Source: Euborellia annulipes (lineage: Eukaryota > Arthropoda > Insecta > Dermaptera > Anisolabididae). From it: DNA of 64,000 nt. A program made the position numbers and the translations under genes. The stretch lies in contig JAKCPI010001921.1 of NCBI GenBank assembly GCA_023213315.1, positions 1 to 64,000 on the forward strand, in the 5' to 3' direction. Under the pieces are notes generated by a model. That model was not told the origin of the DNA and did no database searches. It saw nothing but the letters and a program-made list of their open reading frames with translations. Of the stretch, positions 62,421 to 64,000 are shown piece after piece (within the stretch, counting starts at the first letter, position 1; each line of letters begins with the position of its first letter).

Positions 62421-62887
62421 TCTGGTGAAGGTGGAATTACCATATATATTAATATCATCATATTGTTGTGAAGCTAAAAGGACAGAGAGAGAGAGAGAAT
62501 GATCCCTCCTGGGAGTGGGGGTGGCTTTTTATGCCTTTTTTCCAGACAGTAATCCCCCATTCCCAGGGGACTAGACACACGTGTAACAATTTCAATTGCA
62601 AAATTTGCGCTTTTCTGTGGGAATATTTACAGGTGTGTCTTGTTCTAAACATATATCAAATTTTGCCATCGAATGAGTTTAAAAATAGAGCTTTAGATTC
62701 CAAATATCAAATTTTGTATCTCTCTCTCTCTCTCTCTCTGTTCTTTTAGCTTCACAACAATATCATCATAATCATATATATTAATAACAAAGGCGAAGAA
62801 GAAAGAAAATAGAGCTTATTCAGGCCAAATGTTTCTTAGGTGGTATAAAATGGAAGAAACACTCTTTATATTTTAGATTAAAGAACA

Positions 62888-62928
62888 ATCTAGAAGATGA
62901 TCTCAATATAGAATCGAAACGTCGCTCT
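62888..62928 (+). ncRNA. Degenerate hammerhead-like motif
   Basis: TAGAAGA at 62891-62897 (two changes in the first box), a weak stem GAT...ATC, then GAA-ACGT-C at 62915-62922. Confidence 0.35.
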
Positions 62929-63287
62929 GTTTTCAATAATTATAAATGGCCTTAAAAATCTGCATTTTCTTTTTTTCTTCGCAATTTGCTGATTATAATC
63001 TATTAATTAATAATAATATGCTTTGATATTATTTTCCCCTATATTCTCATATTCTATATCTAGCATCAACTTCAGCACTAGCTTCTTTAATTAATTATTT
63101 TTTTCCTTAAACTACTATAACAAATATGTAAAATCGAAGTTTTGCTGGATTATATATATATATACAAGGAATGACCCGAGAGTCAAAGTGGCAGTCTTTG
63201 AAGGACCACCCTCATATCATGATATAGTAATTATTATTTTCTTGTTTAATGTATTAAAATAAATCGTTGTATATTTTATATTGAAGA

Positions 63288-63320
63288 TGACCAGACGTTA
63301 AGCCTATCGAAATATCTGTT
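63288..63320 (+). ncRNA. Degenerate hammerhead-like motif
   Basis: TTGAAGA at 63291-63297 (one change), GAT...ATC stem II, then GAA-ATAT-C at 63309-63316. Confidence 0.35.
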
Positions 63321-63461
63321 AATAAAATGATATGAGAGTGGTTTATCAAAGACAGGCAATTGGATACCCCGATTATTTATATTATATATTTTTTTTTTGA
63401 TTAAGTGTAGGGTAATAATTTTTATCGTCAAATTTTAGAGTCACTGCAATAGGTTACATAC

Positions 63462-63657
63462 TTTTTCTAATTTCGTTGATGGTATTATGGCTGAGATTGA
63501 GTTTTTCGACTCGACTTGTACCCTGAGTGAGATCCCACGTGAGAACTGGTATCGAATTGTAGCTTAAGTCAATTTCTCGAAGCCTGTAAGGGACCCAAGG
63601 ATTGCTTGGGAATGTCTTTCTGGTGATAAACGAGATTCGGTTATGAGACAGGTTCAC
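63462..63657 (-). CDS. Chaoptin-like LRR protein, internal exon
   Basis: This 196-bp exon has a CTTTACCAG acceptor before 63657 and a donor reading AAAAA-GTATGT at 63461-63456. It encodes VNLSHNRISFITRKTFPSN, PYRLREIDLSYNSIPVLTWD and VEKLNLSHNTINEIRK. These are LRR units with the inserted FPxxPWxPYRL and DLTxGT segments I associate with chaoptin. It ends after one base of a codon; the exon at 61263 begins with the other two. Earlier exons lie beyond the right end of the window. Other LRR adhesion proteins are the alternative. Confidence 0.7.
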
Positions 63658-64000
63658 CTGGTAAAGAAAAGTAGTATGAATAAACAATAAGATAATATTA
63701 AGATTGTATTGGATACCAAATGGCTTAAATAAGAATGCCTGGACCTCAAATATACACTGAACATATTATAAAAATACTGGTATCTTCAAAAGTCTTGTAA
63801 GGCCCGAGTTACCGAGAAAACTGTGTGTATGTGGGTGTGAGTGTAAGTGTGAATGAAAAAAAGTGAGTGTTTAAAAAGAAAACAAAAAATTTATTTAAAT
63901 CAGAAAACGTTTTTTCATTGATCAAATTTAAGTATACCAACATGAAAAAAATTCGTTATTGAATGTAAATAAAGTTAAAATAAAATAAACAAAGGGACCT
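63658..64000. other. Intron of the chaoptin-like gene with a SINE fragment
   Basis: GGTATTGGATACCAAATGGCTTAAATAAG and a TGTGTGTATGTGGGTGTGAG tract (63821-63860) belong to the SINE 3' part. The rest is AT-rich. Confidence 0.5.

Larger units (their letters stand above)
61264..63461 (-). other. Intron of the chaoptin-like gene, filled with repeats
   Basis: 2198 bases between the two exons, with GTATGT at the donor and TTTTTACAG at the acceptor. It holds a SINE (61371-61770), a SINE tail (62280-62420), an inverted pair carrying TTGTGAAGCTAAAAG (62465-62475) and its complement (about 62749-62760), and two hammerhead-like motifs. The CT/GA tracts at 62484-62500 and 62718-62738 belong to the inverted pair. 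Confidence 0.65.

Noticed and set aside
1..64000. CRISPR array or prokaryotic defence island
   Set aside because: There are no regularly spaced direct repeats, no operon structure and no bacterial gene families. All repeated units are dispersed eukaryotic mobile DNA.

Overview
This is an AT-rich eukaryotic window, almost certainly from an arthropod. Introns, long intergenic DNA, SINEs, non-LTR and Penelope-like retroelements, hAT, Harbinger-like and Helitron-like elements are all visible, and two LRR exons at the right end read like the photoreceptor adhesion protein chaoptin. I cannot name the species. No bacterial-type operon, rRNA, functional tRNA gene or CRISPR array was seen.

Host genes are few. 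(1) A leucine-rich-repeat protein gene on the minus strand is intact at 40013-41473. A second copy at 27885-29345 sits in a segmental duplication (27820-31197 versus 39948-43970) and carries one nonsense change (CAA to TAA). (2) Two phase-compatible exons of a chaoptin-like gene lie on the minus strand at 63462-63657 and 61000-61263, separated by a 2.2-kb repeat-filled intron; the gene runs off the window on the right.

The rest is layered mobile DNA. Intact or recent elements include a non-LTR retrotransposon (51800-56490, ORF2 open over 1084 codons) and a GIY-YIG fragment of a Penelope-like element between near-identical 475-bp inverted arms (47915-49239). Many DNA elements have target-site duplications (TSDs) that can be read directly. 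hAT-type elements with 8-bp TSDs lie at 11109, 16676, 22391, 23957, 34648, 35874, 36058, 51141, 56501 and 58626. TWA-flanked Harbinger-like elements lie at 8448, 19035 and 32261. A TA-flanked element at 43246 has its empty site preserved in the duplicate locus. The stretch 34648-37772 is a Russian doll of insertions four to five levels deep.

The most striking theme is about 17 short motifs with the layout of a hammerhead ribozyme: CUGANGA (exact or with one or two changes), a short hairpin, GAA, then a self-complementary ACGU or AUAU, then C or U. Several lie inside inverted repeats or in the arms of the Penelope-like element, as expected from published small, dimer-acting hammerheads of Penelope-like elements. 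One lies inside a hAT-type element. A second pervasive theme is a roughly 95-bp hairpin joined to a ~0.6-kb repeat with an internal microsatellite (called R1 here), which resembles the design of Helitron/Helentron-type nonautonomous elements.

The coordinates of repeat copies without visible TSDs are approximate (about 10-20 bases). All family assignments come from reading the sequence, not from database searches.
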